Assembly (NCBI GenBank): GCA_902826255.1 | Contig: CADEEC010000003.1 | Location: 1-58,403, forward strand | Source of the DNA: an uncultured Hyphomicrobiales bacterium | GTDB taxonomy: Bacteria; Pseudomonadota; Alphaproteobacteria; Rhizobiales; Hyphomicrobiaceae | Direction of reading: 5' to 3' | Length of the DNA: 58,403 bases | In this document: piece after piece, positions 15,510-24,702 of the stretch | Layout of the letters: every line of letters begins with the position of its first letter | Numbering within the stretch: the first letter of the stretch is position 1 | Translations under genes and position numbers: made by a program | Notes under the pieces: model-generated | Databases searched by the model: none | What the model was told of the DNA's origin: nothing | The model's input: only the letters and a program-made list of their open reading frames with translations

Positions 15510-17204
15510 ATGGGCATGACGAAAGACGCACCGGACAGAATCGTTCTCGGCAACGTCATCACGCTGGACGATGCCGCGCCGCGTGCCGAGGCTGTCGCGA
15601 TACGCGCCGGGCGTGTGCTGGCCGCAGGCAAGCGCGACGCGGTGCTGGCGCTCAAGGGCGGCGACACGCGCATCGACGATTTCGGCAGCGCGACCGTCAT
15701 TCCGGGCTTCAACGACACGCATGCGCACAGTGACTCGCAAGGTCTGAAGACGATCCGGCCGTCGCTGGCGGAGGCGCGCTCGGTGGATGACGTGCTGAAG
15801 CGGATTTCCGAGCTCGCGAAAACGCAGGCGCCGGGCACGTGGATCGCGACCATGCCGGTCGGCGAGCCGCCGTTCTATTTCGACGGCGCGCAGAAGCTGG
15901 CGGAAGGCCGGCTGCCGACGCGCGAGGAGCTGGACAAGGCGGCGCCGAAGCATCCGGTCTATATCGCCGCGCCCGGCGGCTACTGGGGCGTGCCGCCCTG
16001 TACCTGCGTTCTGAATACCGCGGCGCTCAGCGCCAACGGCATCACGCGCGAATCGCAACCGGCGTGGCCGAACATCACCATCCACCGCGACGCGAGCGGC
16101 GAGCCGAACGGGCAGATCACCGAGAAGGCCTACGTGACGCTGACCGAGCAGGACCTGCTGCCGGCGGTGCCGCGCTTCACCTACGCCGAGCGGCTGGAAG
16201 GCGTGCGCCGGGCGCTGCCGTTCTATCACGCGCGCGGTACCACCAGCATCTACGAGGGCCACGGCATGGGCCCGGAGGCGATCGCCTGCTTCCGGGAGCT
16301 GCACGAGACGGGCGAGCTGACGATGCGCTCGGCGCTCGTCATCAGCCCGACCTGGGCGTCGGCGGCCGAGGCCGAGCCCATCATGCGCGACTATCTCGCC
16401 TACGCGCGCGGCAACGGCACCGGCGATGACATGCTGCGCATTACCGGGGTTTTCATCGCCTACGGCGGCGACAAGGTGATCCGTGAGGTGATGCAGCGCG
16501 ACGTCACGGATGTCGGCTTCAGCGGCTTCGTGAAGAGCGTCAACGCGCCGGACGAGTTCGAGGCCCTGTGCGAGCTGGCGGGCCGCTACGATTTACGCGT
16601 GAACACCATCGTCTCCGACAAGCTGCACGAGATCGTGCCGATCCTGGAGCGGGTGGCGAAGAAATACCCGATCGGAAAACGGCGCTGGGTGCTGGAGCAT
16701 GTCAGCCGCTCGAAACCTTCAGACTTGGAGCGGGTGAAGAAGCTGGGCGTGACGGTGACGCTCATTCCGCCGCATTACGTGTGGAAGGTGGCGGGTCCGT
16801 TCATGAGCATGACGGACGAGGAGCTGGATTATCTCTCACCGGCCCGCGCATTGCATGAGCTGGGCGTGGACGTTTCTGCAGGCACCGACGCTGTTCCCAA
16901 CGACCCGCTGTTCTGCCTGTGGGTGATGACCACGCGGCGCGAGCGCACGACGGGCCGCATCATGGGCAAGAACGGACGCGTCGATAACGCGCTCGGCTTG
17001 CGCCTGCTGACGACGGCGGGCGCGTACCTGACGTTCGAGGAGAACGTGAAGGGCCCGCTGCGGCCCGGTTACTACGCGGATCTGGCGGTGCTGTCGGGCG
17101 ATCCGATCGCCGCCCAGGGCGATGATATTCTCAATATCCGGTGCGAGGCCACGATGGTGGACGGCCGCTGGGTCTATGGCGACAAGGCCGCGGGGCAGGC
17201 GTGA
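15510..17204 (+). CDS. Amidohydrolase family protein, YtcJ-like, variant active site
   Basis: A 564-residue Amidohydro_3 protein. The first metal motif is NDTHAHSD, a His is present in VLEHVSRS and the metal Asp in AGTDAVPNDP. The Lys position reads ITGVFIAYGGD without a Lys, and the HAIGD segment reads VNTIVSDKL with Asn for His, the same two positions changed in the protein at 4454-6172. The start is uncertain: ATG at 15510 or 15516, or GTG at 15480, none with a strong ribosome binding site. The stop overlaps the GTG start of the livH gene by four bases, so the hydrolase and the transporter are made together and probably share a substrate. Confidence 0.87.
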   Translation: MGMTKDAPDRIVLGNVITLDDAAPRAEAVAIRAGRVLAAGKRDAVLALKGGDTRIDDFGSATVIPGFNDTHAHSDSQGLKTIRPSLAEARSVDDVLKRISELAKTQAPGTWIATMPVGEPPFYFDGAQKLAEGRLPTREELDKAAPKHPVYIAAPGGYWGVPPCTCVLNTAALSANGITRESQPAWPNITIHRDASGEPNGQITEKAYVTLTEQDLLPAVPRFTYAERLEGVRRALPFYHARGTTSIYEGHGMGPEAIACFRELHETGELTMRSALVISPTWASAAEAEPIMRDYLAYARGNGTGDDMLRITGVFIAYGGDKVIREVMQRDVTDVGFSGFVKSVNAPDEFEALCELAGRYDLRVNTIVSDKLHEIVPILERVAKKYPIGKRRWVLEHVSRSKPSDLERVKKLGVTVTLIPPHYVWKVAGPFMSMTDEELDYLSPARALHELGVDVSAGTDAVPNDPLFCLWVMTTRRERTTGRIMGKNGRVDNALGLRLLTTAGAYLTFEENVKGPLRPGYYADLAVLSGDPIAAQGDDILNIRCEATMVDGRWVYGDKAAGQA

Positions 17205-18067
17205 TCTATCTTCAATATGCCGCCAACGGCATCATCCTGGGCGGGCTCTACGCGTGCATCGCGGTCGGCTTCTCGCTGACCTGGGGTGTGCTCAACATCA
17301 TCAATATCCTGCACGGCGCGTTCATCGTGCTGGGCTGCTACATCACTTATTTCGCGCACCAGCTGTTCGGCATCCATCCGTTCGTGAGCCTGCCGCTCGC
17401 GGGCCTGATGGTGGGCATCCTCGGCTATGCGACGCAGGCCGGCATCATCAATCGCGTGGTGGGGCAGTCGGTGCTGGTGACGTTGACGCTGACCTTCGGC
17501 CTCGATCTCATCTTCAACAACGCGCTGATCCTGGGATTCACCGCCAACTACCGCCAGGTGGTGCTGGCCAATCCGCTCGGCACGGTGGAGGTGGCGGGCA
17601 TCTTCATTCCGCTCGACCGCGCGCTGGCCATGGTGCTGGCGCTGTTGCTGACCTTCGGCCTCTACATCGTGCTGCAGATGTCGCGGCTCGGGCGCGCCAT
17701 CGTCGCGGTGCGCTTCGACCGGGAGGCGGCATCGCTGATGGGCGTCAACGTGATGCGCACCTACGCGATCACGTTTGCCATCGGTGCTTTCATGGCGGGC
17801 GCGGCCGGCAGCCTGCTGTCGGTGGTGTTCCCGATTGCGCCGATCACGGGCCACCTATTCCTCAGCAAGGCGTTCGTAATTTGCGTGCTGGGGGGCATCG
17901 GCAGCGTGCCGGGCGCCGCCATCGGCGGCATCGCGCTGGGGCTGCTGGAGAGCTTCTCGGCCTCCATCGTCGGGCCGGAGCTGGCGCTCACCGTTGCTTT
18001 CGTTGTGCTGATCGCGCTGCTGGCCGTGCGGCCGCAAGGCATCATGGGCCGTGAGGATATGCACTGA
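17201..18067 (+). CDS. livH: Branched-chain amino acid-type ABC transporter permease LivH
   Basis: A 288-residue inner-membrane permease with about eight hydrophobic segments, starting YLQYAANGIILGGLYACIA as is typical of LivH. The family loop near VRFDREAASLMGVNVMRTYAITFAIGAF, which contacts the ATPase, is present. The GTG at 17201 is the start, overlapping the stop of the amidohydrolase gene as GTGA. It is the second gene of an amidohydrolase-livHMGF-binding protein-amidohydrolase operon. LivH-type permeases carry amino acids, amides and urea, so the substrate is better guessed from the hydrolases than from the permease. Confidence 0.92.
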   Translation: MIYLQYAANGIILGGLYACIAVGFSLTWGVLNIINILHGAFIVLGCYITYFAHQLFGIHPFVSLPLAGLMVGILGYATQAGIINRVVGQSVLVTLTLTFGLDLIFNNALILGFTANYRQVVLANPLGTVEVAGIFIPLDRALAMVLALLLTFGLYIVLQMSRLGRAIVAVRFDREAASLMGVNVMRTYAITFAIGAFMAGAAGSLLSVVFPIAPITGHLFLSKAFVICVLGGIGSVPGAAIGGIALGLLESFSASIVGPELALTVAFVVLIALLAVRPQGIMGREDMH

Positions 18068-18996
18068 TGCGGCGCAATTTCCTCATCCTGCTGATCGGCC
18101 TGATCGTGCTCGCCCCGGTGCCGTTTTTGACCGACACCTATGTGCTGCGCCTTGGCACGACGGCGCTCATGTATGTGAGCCTGTCGCTGGCCTGGAACAT
18201 GATCGGCGGGTTTGCGGGCTATCCATCCTTCGGCATGGCCGCCTTCTTCGGGCTCGGCGCCTACGCGTCCGGCATCCTGCAGGTGAACGGCTTTGCGGGG
18301 CCGGTCGGCTGGATCGGGGCCGGGCTGGTCGGGCTGGCGTTCGCGCTCGCGCTCGGCGCCGTGGTTCTTCGCCTGCGCGGACATGCCTTCGCCATTGCGA
18401 CGCTGGTCGTCGCCGAGGTGCTGAAGGAAATCACCAACGCCTGGAACAGCCTGACGGGCGGCGGCATGGGCCTGAACATGCCTTACCAGAAGATGGACCC
18501 GATCGCCGGCGCCCGCATCTATTTCTATGCGATGCTGGCCTGCGCGACGATTTCGCTCGCCGCCACCATCCTGGTCGCGGGCAGCAAACTCGGCTTCGCC
18601 CTGCGCACCATCAAGCAGAACGAGGACGCGGCCAGCATGGTGGGCGTCAACACCACCACCGCCAAGGTGATCGCATTCGCGCTCTCGGGCGCGCTGGGCG
18701 CGCTGGTGGGCGGCGTGTACACCTCCTGGATCAACTTCATCGAGCCGGCCGACGTCTACGACCCGCTGTTCTCTATCAAGCCGATCGTAATGGTGCTGCT
18801 CGGCGGCTCGGGCACCGTGTTCGGCCCGGTGCTGGGCGCCGCGGCCTTCCTGCTGCTCGACGAGATCGTGTGGCGCAACTTCCTGGAAACGCACACGGGC
18901 ATACTCGGCCTCGTTATCGTGCTGCTGATCCTGTTCCTGCCGAAGGGTCTCGGCAGCCTATCGTGGCCGCGCCTGCTGCAGAGGTCCGCGCGATGA
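18067..18996 (+). CDS. livM: Branched-chain amino acid-type ABC transporter permease LivM
   Basis: A 309-residue inner-membrane permease. The opening hydrophobic segment is followed by LSLAWNMIGGFAGYPSFGMAAFFGLGAYA, split over the membrane-entry region typical of LivM, and by a loop LRTIKQNEDAASMVGVNTTTAKVIAFALSG that contacts the ATPase. Its start overlaps the livH stop by one base (TGATG) and its stop overlaps the livG start (ATGA). It forms the heterodimeric channel with LivH. Confidence 0.92.
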   Translation: MRRNFLILLIGLIVLAPVPFLTDTYVLRLGTTALMYVSLSLAWNMIGGFAGYPSFGMAAFFGLGAYASGILQVNGFAGPVGWIGAGLVGLAFALALGAVVLRLRGHAFAIATLVVAEVLKEITNAWNSLTGGGMGLNMPYQKMDPIAGARIYFYAMLACATISLAATILVAGSKLGFALRTIKQNEDAASMVGVNTTTAKVIAFALSGALGALVGGVYTSWINFIEPADVYDPLFSIKPIVMVLLGGSGTVFGPVLGAAAFLLLDEIVWRNFLETHTGILGLVIVLLILFLPKGLGSLSWPRLLQRSAR

Positions 18997-19748
18997 GTGC
19001 CGCCCTGCTCGAACTGGACAGGGTGGGCCGCACGTTCGGCGGTGTGCGCGCGGTGCACGACGTCTCTCTGAAGATCCAGGAAGGCGAGATCGTCGGCCTG
19101 ATCGGGCCGAACGGCGCGGGCAAGACGACGCTCATCAACGCCATCACGGGCGTACCTCCGCCAACCTCGCGTCGCCTGCGCTATCGCGGCACCGCGATCG
19201 GCCACAAGAAACCCAATCACATTGCAGCGCTCGGTCTCGCGCGCACGTTCCAGGTGGTGCAGCCGTTCCCGGACATGACCGTGCTGGAGAACGTGATGGC
19301 CGGCTCGCTGTTTGCCGGCGGCTCCGCGTCGATGGCGGATGCGCGCGACGCCGCGCGTGAGCAGCTGGAGTTCACTGGCCTCGCGCCGCTGGCCGACCGG
19401 CCGGCCTCGAAGCTGACGCTCGCCAACCGCAAGCGGCTGGAGCTGGCGAAAAGCCTCGCCATGCGGCCCAAGCTGCTACTTCTCGACGAGGTGAACGCGG
19501 GCCTCAACTCGGCCGAGGTGAACCAGGCGCTCGAGTTGATCGGCAAGATCCGCGCACGCGGCATCACGATCCTTATCATCGAGCACCTGCTGAAGGTGGT
19601 TCTGACACTGTGCCCGCGCATCGTGGTGCTGCACCACGGCGAGCTGATCGCGGACGATGCCGCCAACGACGTGGTGCGCGATCCCAAGGTGATCGAGGCC
19701 TATCTCGGCTCCAAGTTCGCGGAACGCTACGGGGCGCGCCATGGCTGA
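18993..19748 (+). CDS. livG: Branched-chain amino acid-type ABC transporter ATP-binding protein LivG
   Basis: A 251-residue cytoplasmic ATPase subunit. Walker A is GPNGAGKTT near residue 40 and Walker B is LLLLDEVNAGLN. The ABC signature is loosened to LTLANRKRLELAKSLA in place of the usual LxxGxQR form, while the switch His is present in IIEHLLK. ATG at 18993 overlaps livM by four bases, and the 3' end overlaps livF by eight. The altered signature is worth noting but need not abolish function. Confidence 0.9.
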   Translation: MSAALLELDRVGRTFGGVRAVHDVSLKIQEGEIVGLIGPNGAGKTTLINAITGVPPPTSRRLRYRGTAIGHKKPNHIAALGLARTFQVVQPFPDMTVLENVMAGSLFAGGSASMADARDAAREQLEFTGLAPLADRPASKLTLANRKRLELAKSLAMRPKLLLLDEVNAGLNSAEVNQALELIGKIRARGITILIIEHLLKVVLTLCPRIVVLHHGELIADDAANDVVRDPKVIEAYLGSKFAERYGARHG

Positions 19749-20460
19749 TACGCTGCTGGAAGTCTCGAACCTTTCGACCGGTTACGGCGACGTGCAGGTG
19801 CTGTGGGATGTCGGCTTCGATATCACGCGCGGCGAGACCGTGTGCCTGGTGGGTTCCAACGGCGCGGGCAAGAGCACGCTGCTGCGCTGCCTGAGCGGCC
19901 TCATTCCGGCAACCGCGGGTGGCTTCCGCTTCGAAGGCCGGGAGATGGCGGGCCGCAGCCCGCAGGACATCGTGGCCGCGGGCATTGCGCACGTGCCGGA
20001 GGGCCGACGCCTGTTCGGCCCCATGAGCGTGCACGACAACCTTCTGCTCGGCGCCTACCTGCGGCACGACAAGGACGGCGTGCGCCGCGATCTCGACCGC
20101 GTGCTGTCGCTGTTCCCCATCCTCGCGCAGCGCCGCAATCAGGCGGCGGGCACGCTGTCGGGCGGCGAGCAGCAGATGTGCGCGATCGCGCGCGGCATGA
20201 TGAACAATCCCAAGCTGCTGATGATCGACGAGCTGTCGCTCGGTCTCGCGCCGCAGGTTGTGGAGATGCTGAGCGAGACCATCCGCGCGATTTCCAAGGA
20301 CGGCCTGAGCGTGCTGCTTGTGGAGCAGGATGCGATCACGGCGTTTGAGCTGGCAACGCGCGGCGTCGTGCTCGACTCGGGGCGCGTGCGCCTCATCGAT
20401 GCGACGGCGAAACTGGCCGAGAACCCGGCCGTGCAGGAAGCCTACATGGGATTGGCATGA
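19741..20460 (+). CDS. livF: Branched-chain amino acid-type ABC transporter ATP-binding protein LivF
   Basis: A 239-residue ATPase subunit with intact motifs: Walker A GSNGAGKSTLLR, signature LSGGEQQMCAIARG, Walker B LLMIDELSLGLAP. The LivF-type segment VPEGRRLFGPMSVHDNLLLGAY follows the Q-loop region. It overlaps livG by eight bases and lies 25 bases before the binding-protein gene. Confidence 0.93.
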   Translation: MADTLLEVSNLSTGYGDVQVLWDVGFDITRGETVCLVGSNGAGKSTLLRCLSGLIPATAGGFRFEGREMAGRSPQDIVAAGIAHVPEGRRLFGPMSVHDNLLLGAYLRHDKDGVRRDLDRVLSLFPILAQRRNQAAGTLSGGEQQMCAIARGMMNNPKLLMIDELSLGLAPQVVEMLSETIRAISKDGLSVLLVEQDAITAFELATRGVVLDSGRVRLIDATAKLAENPAVQEAYMGLA

Positions 20461-20485
20461 GCGTTCATTCGACAAGGAGTCCGTC

Positions 20486-21700
20486 ATGAAGATCAAGCGT
20501 CGTACAGTTCTGAAAGGTCTCTCGGCCGCGGCCCTGGTGCCGGCGGTTGCAGCGCGCGGCAATGCGCAGGCCGGGGCGAAGGTGCTCAAGTTCGGCGCAC
20601 CGCTGCCGCTGACGGGGCCGCTGGCGCCGGAAGGCGTGCGCCAGCGCCAGGGCTTCGACTCCTGGCTCACCAAGGTGAACGAGACCGGCGGCATCAAGGC
20701 CGGCGGCGACACCTACAAGGTCGAGATCGTGTACATCGATTATCAATCCAACACGCCGCGTGCGGTGCAGAGCGCGGAGCGCCTGATCAACGAAGACAAA
20801 GTCCAGTTCCTGTTCGCGCCATTCGGCTCCGCGGCGGTGAAGGCGGTGAGCGCGGTGACGGAAAAGTACGGCGTGCCGATGGTGGCGCCGAACGCGGCGT
20901 CCGAGCAGGTCTACGACCAGGGCTTCAAGTATCTGTTCGGCGTCTACACGCCCAACCACACGCTGGCCCAGCCGATGGTCAAGCTGGTGCGCCAGAAGCG
21001 GCCGAACCTGAAGCGGCTGTCGATCCTGGCACGCAACGATCTGTTCCCGCTGGCGATGGCGGCGGAGATAGAGAAGGCCGCCAAGGAGGAAGGCCTGGAA
21101 ATCGTCTACAACGAGAAGTATGCGATCGGCACGGTGGACTTCAGCTCTCCGTTCACGGAAATGCGCAGCCGCCGGCCGGAGTGGATCTTCATCTCGGGCT
21201 ATACCAACGACCTGATCCTGGCGCGCAAGCAGCTGCGCGAGCAGGGCGTGACGGGCGACCTGCTCACCATGGCGGTGGGACCGGCGACGGCGGAGTTTCA
21301 GAACGGCGTCGGCGCGCTGGGCGAAGGCGTGACGACATTTGCCTGGTGGGACAAGGCGACGAAGTACAAAGGCGTCGACATCTTCGGCTCGGCCGAGGCC
21401 TACGCGGACTATTTCGAGAAGCAGTACAAAATCCTTCCCGACTATTCGCAGGCGGGCTCGGCTGCGTGCGGCGTGATTTTCCAGCTCGCCATCGAGAAGG
21501 TCGGGTCGATCGACCGCGCCAAGGTGCGCGATGCGATTGCTGCCATGGACCTGATGACCTTTTACGGCCCGATCAAGTTCGGCCCCAGCGGGCAGATTTC
21601 CTCGCTGAAGCCGCCGATCATCCAGCTGCAGGACAAGGTGATGAAGGTGGTGTATCCCCCCGAGATCGCCCAGGCCGAGCTGCGGTTCGGCTTCAAGTAG
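20486..21700 (+). CDS. Liv-type ABC transporter substrate-binding protein with Tat-like signal
   Basis: A 404-residue periplasmic type I binding protein for the LivHMGF transporter encoded just upstream. The N-terminus MKIKRRTVLKGLSAAALVPA carries a twin-arginine motif (KRRTVLKG) followed by a hydrophobic segment, so export through Tat is likely. The mature protein begins near VLKFGAPLPLTGPLAPEG, the usual start of the ligand-binding lobe. AAGGAG lies seven bases before the ATG. It is followed after 18 bases by an amidohydrolase gene. The ligand is unknown; an amide or aromatic acid would fit the neighbours. Confidence 0.92.
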   Translation: MKIKRRTVLKGLSAAALVPAVAARGNAQAGAKVLKFGAPLPLTGPLAPEGVRQRQGFDSWLTKVNETGGIKAGGDTYKVEIVYIDYQSNTPRAVQSAERLINEDKVQFLFAPFGSAAVKAVSAVTEKYGVPMVAPNAASEQVYDQGFKYLFGVYTPNHTLAQPMVKLVRQKRPNLKRLSILARNDLFPLAMAAEIEKAAKEEGLEIVYNEKYAIGTVDFSSPFTEMRSRRPEWIFISGYTNDLILARKQLREQGVTGDLLTMAVGPATAEFQNGVGALGEGVTTFAWWDKATKYKGVDIFGSAEAYADYFEKQYKILPDYSQAGSAACGVIFQLAIEKVGSIDRAKVRDAIAAMDLMTFYGPIKFGPSGQISSLKPPIIQLQDKVMKVVYPPEIAQAELRFGFK

Positions 21701-21718
21701 GAGAGGACTGAGCAAGCC

Positions 21719-23176
21719 ATGGCGCCGGACAGCGAGCTCCGCGCGGCATGGCTGCTGCCCTCGGCCTACGCCAAGCCCGAGACGAACAGGAGGATCCGCT
21801 TCAACGAGCGGATCCTTTCTATTGAGGATGAGCAAGGCGCCGCGCCGAACTGGCTGCTGATGCCGCCGCTTGCCAACGGGCACGACCACGGCCGGGGCTT
21901 GCGGCCGATCGCGTACGGGGCGGCGGATGCCCCGGTGGAATGCTGGGTGCCGGCGACGTACGCCATGCCGCCGGTGGACCCCTACCTCGTTGCCGCTGCT
22001 GCACTGGGGCGCATGGCGTTGAGCGGCATCGGCCACATCGTGCAGTGTCACCTGTGGCGGCCGCCCGAAATCCTGCTGCAGGAAGCGCACGCGGTGCGCA
22101 AGGCGGCGGAGGATGTCGGCGTGCGGGTGGCCTTCGTCGTGCCGCTCAGAGACCGGCATCGGCTTGCCTACGGCGCCGACGACGACGTGCTGGCTTGCAT
22201 GCAGCCGGATGCAAGACAGCACGTAGCGGAGCGCTTCCTGCGCTCCATTCCGCCCATAGATGAGCAGCTGGCTGTTGCCGATGACATCGCAGCACAGTGC
22301 ACAAGCGCGCTGTTCTCGGTGCAGCTGGGCCCCATAGGCGTGGAGTGGTGCAGCGATGCGCTGCTGGAAGCAGTTGCGGCACGCTCACTGCAGGACGGGC
22401 CGCGTGTTCACATGCATCTGCTGGAGTCGCGCTATCAGCGGGAGTGGGCGGACGCCGCGTTTCCCGGCGGCATCGTGCAGCATCTGGCCGAGATTGGGCT
22501 GCTGTCGCCGCGGCTTGCTGTTGCACACGGCGTGTGGTTAAGGCCGCAGGAGTGCGCGCTGCTGGCACAGCATGGCGTCACGGTTTCGGTGAACACCAGC
22601 TCCAACCTGCGCCTGCGGTCGGGTATTGCACAGCTGCGGGACGTGCATGCGTCGGGTGTGCGTTTCGCCCTGGGCCTGGACGCACTCGGTCTCGACGATG
22701 ACGACGACATGCTGCGCGAGATGCGCCTTGCCCGCCTGCTGCACTGCGCAACGGGGTTCGAGGAAACCATGGCCCCAGCCGATTTCCTCGCGGCGGGGAC
22801 CGCGCACGGCACCGCCGTGATCTGTCCGGAGCCCACGGGCGAGGGCATATCCCCGGGCGCCCGCGCCGATATCCTGGCCGTGGACCTATCCCGCATCACC
22901 GCGGATATGGCCCATGGCCTGATCGATCCCCTGACCGTTATCCACGCGCGGGCCACCGCGCGCGATGTCGCGCGGCTCGTGATCGGGGGCCGGACCATTG
23001 TGGCCGAGGGACGCGTGCTTGGCCTCGATCTATCGGCGATCGAGCGCGAGCTGGCTGCGCAACTGGCCGCGGCGGCTCCGAGCCTTGCCGAGGGCCGTCC
23101 GCTGCTCCTCCGGTTCCAGGAGGGCCTGCGCCGGTTCTACCTGGAGGGCCGGCACAAGGCAGGCTCACGGGCCTGA
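21719..23176 (+). CDS. Amidohydrolase family protein, cytosine deaminase/chlorohydrolase-like
   Basis: A 485-residue cytoplasmic metal-dependent hydrolase. Metal ligands are HDH at 55-57 (LANGHDHGRG), His in VHMHLLESR, His in AVAHGVWLRP and Asp in GLDALGLDDDDD, all intact. The overall layout follows the deaminase and triazine-hydrolase branch, which removes amino or chloro groups from ring carbons. It is the last gene of the operon that starts at 15510, placed directly after the binding-protein gene, and is convergent with another amidohydrolase at 23194 (17 bases between stops). Deamination of an N-heterocycle is plausible but the substrate is not evident. Confidence 0.87.
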   Translation: MAPDSELRAAWLLPSAYAKPETNRRIRFNERILSIEDEQGAAPNWLLMPPLANGHDHGRGLRPIAYGAADAPVECWVPATYAMPPVDPYLVAAAALGRMALSGIGHIVQCHLWRPPEILLQEAHAVRKAAEDVGVRVAFVVPLRDRHRLAYGADDDVLACMQPDARQHVAERFLRSIPPIDEQLAVADDIAAQCTSALFSVQLGPIGVEWCSDALLEAVAARSLQDGPRVHMHLLESRYQREWADAAFPGGIVQHLAEIGLLSPRLAVAHGVWLRPQECALLAQHGVTVSVNTSSNLRLRSGIAQLRDVHASGVRFALGLDALGLDDDDDMLREMRLARLLHCATGFEETMAPADFLAAGTAHGTAVICPEPTGEGISPGARADILAVDLSRITADMAHGLIDPLTVIHARATARDVARLVIGGRTIVAEGRVLGLDLSAIERELAAQLAAAAPSLAEGRPLLLRFQEGLRRFYLEGRHKAGSRA

Positions 23177-23193
23177 GTCGTTCCCTGCGTGCC

Positions 23194-24549
23194 TCAGGCC
23201 GCGGTCGCGAGCCCCTTCACAAGCGTCCGCGCACGGGCCGTGGCGCGCGCCATGATCTCTTTCTCGTCCCCTGCGCGCAAGATCTTATCCCGCACCACGA
23301 CGTGCCCGTTCGCGACCACATCGCGCACATCGTGCCCCGTGGTGGAAAATACCAGGCTGGCGCTGACATCGATCGCGGGCGCGCTGTAGGCCTGCTGCTG
23401 ATCCACGCAAATTACGTCCGCGCGCTTGCCGGGTTCGAGGGAGCCGACTTCGTTGCCGATTCCGAGCGCCGTCGCGCCCTCGATCGTAGCGAGTTCAAGC
23501 ACGCGTTGCGTGCTCAGTGCTTGCGGCCCGCCCTTTTCCAGGCGCGCCAACCCGATCAAATTCTGCATGGCGCGGAACAGATCCTGGCCGCCGGCACTCG
23601 CCATGCCGTTGGTTGCGATGGCGGAGGGATGGCCGTTGTTGATGACGCCGAGTGTCGGCGGTCCCCCGAGACCGATGTTCATGCCGGACGACGGATCGAA
23701 AATGATGCGCGTGCCCGTGCGCGCGACTTCGACAAGCTCCTCCGCCGTCAAGAACGAGCAGCCCAGCAGCTGCACATCGGGTCCTAGGCAGCCGCCGTCC
23801 GCATAGGGCTTGAGGTTGGAGGGACTGCCGAACGCCTTCTGCAGCATGACGGCATAATCCGAGGACTCGGCCGTGTGCATATGGATGCCGAGCTTGTACT
23901 CGTCCGCCAGCCGCCGCGTCAGGCGGTAGCCCTCGTTGCTCAGCGCCCACGGCAGCATCGGCGACGGCGAGATGCGCAGCCGGCCGTCGGCGCTGCCGTG
24001 ATAGCGCTCGATCAGCTCGCGCATCAGCTTTTCGATCACCGGCAGGGTCTCGATGTAATCGGGCGCGTTGAGCTGGTCGGTGTAGCCGCGCGCCAGCGTG
24101 TAGCCGACGTGATAGCGCGCCGCGATGTCGAGCGCCGTGCTGTAGAAATCGTTGCCGGTGGCGGCCGCGACGGCGAGGTTGTCGAGCACGCTGGTATTTC
24201 CGCACCGCAGGTTCAGCACGATCGCAGCCTCGATGCACAGCGCGAAATCCTCGCGCGTGAACTGGGCGATGATGCCCTTCTGCGTGGCGAGCCACTGCGG
24301 GAACAGCTGGTCGAAGCTCAGGCTGCGGCCGAACATGGCATAGAGGTGCGTGTGCGCGTTCACCAGGCCGGGCATCACCACGCAGCCGCTGGCGTCGATG
24401 ATCTCGGCGTCCGCATGGGCCTCGCCGGTATCGGCGCCGACCGAGGCGATCCTGGAGCCCTCGCATACGACGACGCCGTTTTCGTAGGTGGATCTGGCGG
24501 GGTCCATCGTGATGACGTGTCCGCCGCGAATGACGATTTTGCGCTGCAT
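23194..24549 (-). CDS. Amidohydrolase family protein with altered metal ligands
   Basis: A 451-residue protein of the deaminase/triazine-hydrolase branch of the amidohydrolases. HTH at 66-68 (VNAHTHLYA) and HMH at 223-225 are present. The third His, normally in an AHC-type segment before xLTxEE, is replaced by GCS (263-265 in LLGCSFLTAEEL), and the metal Asp of the usual GTDG segment is Asn (N314 in IATNGMAS). Two of the expected metal or catalytic residues are therefore missing, so the protein may be inactive as a hydrolase, mononuclear, or have new chemistry. The ATG at 24549 is chosen by family fit. The 13-base operator-like site at 24609 lies 60 bases upstream of the start. Confidence 0.85.
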   Translation of the reverse strand: MQRKIVIRGGHVITMDPARSTYENGVVVCEGSRIASVGADTGEAHADAEIIDASGCVVMPGLVNAHTHLYAMFGRSLSFDQLFPQWLATQKGIIAQFTREDFALCIEAAIVLNLRCGNTSVLDNLAVAAATGNDFYSTALDIAARYHVGYTLARGYTDQLNAPDYIETLPVIEKLMRELIERYHGSADGRLRISPSPMLPWALSNEGYRLTRRLADEYKLGIHMHTAESSDYAVMLQKAFGSPSNLKPYADGGCLGPDVQLLGCSFLTAEELVEVARTGTRIIFDPSSGMNIGLGGPPTLGVINNGHPSAIATNGMASAGGQDLFRAMQNLIGLARLEKGGPQALSTQRVLELATIEGATALGIGNEVGSLEPGKRADVICVDQQQAYSAPAIDVSASLVFSTTGHDVRDVVANGHVVVRDKILRAGDEKEIMARATARARTLVKGLATAA

Positions 24550-24608
24550 GGCCCACCCGCTCCGCAGGGCCTGTCGCGTGCCCCCGCGCAAGATTTCCAG
24601 AACTTGTA

Positions 24609-24621
24609 GAATTTCGATATT
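24609..24621. promoter_or_regulatory. Candidate operator D (GAATTTCGATATT)
   Basis: This 13-base sequence is identical to the reverse complement of 15393-15405, which lies between two other amidohydrolase genes. It is an AT-rich patch about 60 bases upstream of the start at 24549. The exact repeat at two separate promoters in GC-rich DNA is unlikely by chance and suggests a shared regulator. Confidence 0.55.
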
Positions 24622-24702
24622 AGGTTCCGGCGCCGGCAGAGGTCAATGCCGCACGTGCGGGCTCGCGCTTTCCCCCGCGTTCCATGCGCAGCCTGCAAGC
24701 GA

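Noticed and set aside
20465..22222. A 585-residue minus-strand open frame opposite the Liv binding protein and amidohydrolase
   Set aside because: Antisense to two well-supported genes; composition is Arg/His/Leu-rich with no recognisable domain or ribosome binding site.
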